Source: an uncultured Veillonellaceae bacterium (lineage in GTDB: Bacteria > Bacillota > Negativicutes > Veillonellales > Dialisteraceae). Taken from it: 64,000 nucleotides of DNA. This document shows positions 63,939 to 64,000 of this stretch, one piece after another; the stretch's first letter is position 1; each line of letters opens with the position of its first letter. The DNA is taken from assembly GCA_949286115.1 (NCBI GenBank), contig CASEBK010000047.1:1-64000 (forward strand). The letters are read 5' to 3'. Made by a program: the position numbers and the translations under genes. The notes beneath the pieces were generated by a model, which saw nothing but the letters and a program-made list of their open reading frames with translations, did no database searches and was not told the origin of the DNA.

Positions 63939-64000
63939 TCACTCCGCCCGTCCCGCGGCGGACGCTTCGGCGATTTCGATGAGACGTCCCGTACGGAGGT
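63939..64000 (-). CDS. 3' end of a gene cut by the window edge
   Basis: The open frame on the minus strand ends LRTGRLIEIAEASAAGRAE then TGA, seven bases before a good terminator, so it is probably the C-terminus of a gene whose body lies outside. Too short to identify. Confidence 0.5.
   Translation of the reverse strand, partial: LRTGRLIEIAEASAAGRAE

Overview
The window is GC-rich (roughly 60 % by eye) and looks like a chromosomal segment of a diderm Firmicute, most likely class Negativicutes. The Firmicute traits are a T-box leader on valS, rbgA-rnhB, CsoR, a ThiW-type ECF S component and a ftsH-hpt-tilS-ppx-S1-divIC block. The outer-membrane traits are autotransporters ending in Phe-terminated beta-barrels and a small Skp/OmpH-like protein. 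I cannot fix the genus. No rRNA, tRNA, CRISPR array or intact insertion sequence was seen.

Layout. 1-6.3 kb and 36.1-44.3 kb are two copies of one surface-protein module on the minus strand. Each reads promoter, short leader ORF with a poly-G tract, small two-zinc-ribbon protein, autotransporter(s), terminator and a ~0.9 kb highly palindromic non-coding element. 6.4-36 kb is mostly housekeeping: serine dehydratase, CbiZ corrinoid salvage, a zeta-type kinase, QueG, an ABC importer with deoC, folC-valS, a PepT-like peptidase, a ferric-reductase-like flavoprotein, a complete glutamate-to-uroporphyrinogen/siroheme cluster (MET8-like dehydrogenase, hemA, hemC, cobA-hemD fusion, hemB, hemL), rbgA-rnhB-csoR, the pit phosphate transporter with its DUF47 partner, and rubrerythrin. 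44.4-48.2 kb holds a Skp-like protein, a HAD phosphatase, a low-GC higBA toxin-antitoxin insert, and a thiW-GNAT-LOG operon with a structured 5' leader. 48.3-57 kb is a catabolic island with two N-acyl-amino-acid racemase/dipeptide epimerase-type enolases, two M20 deacylase/carboxypeptidases, an MFS transporter, a divergent regulator and a YjiG/YjiH-type membrane pair. 57-64 kb is ftsH, hpt, tilS, ppx/gppA, an S1-domain protein, a DivIC/FtsB-like protein and a dacA-type D,D-carboxypeptidase.

Main result. The two surface-protein modules look like an undescribed phase-variable cassette. A strong promoter and a perfect Shine-Dalgarno drive a leader ORF that crosses a G7 or G8 tract. Only one tract length modulo 3 lets the leader run through a conserved terminator-like hairpin and end at an ATGA overlap with the zinc-ribbon gene, which has no Shine-Dalgarno of its own. 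The zinc-ribbon ORF in turn overlaps the autotransporter start. Copy 1 (G8) reads as OFF and copy 2 (G7) as ON. A second autotransporter in copy 2 carries its own G9 tract inside the signal peptide, also in an OFF length. Three independent slippage tracts would give combinatorial surface variation. The frame arithmetic is read directly from the sequence; the regulatory mechanism is inference.
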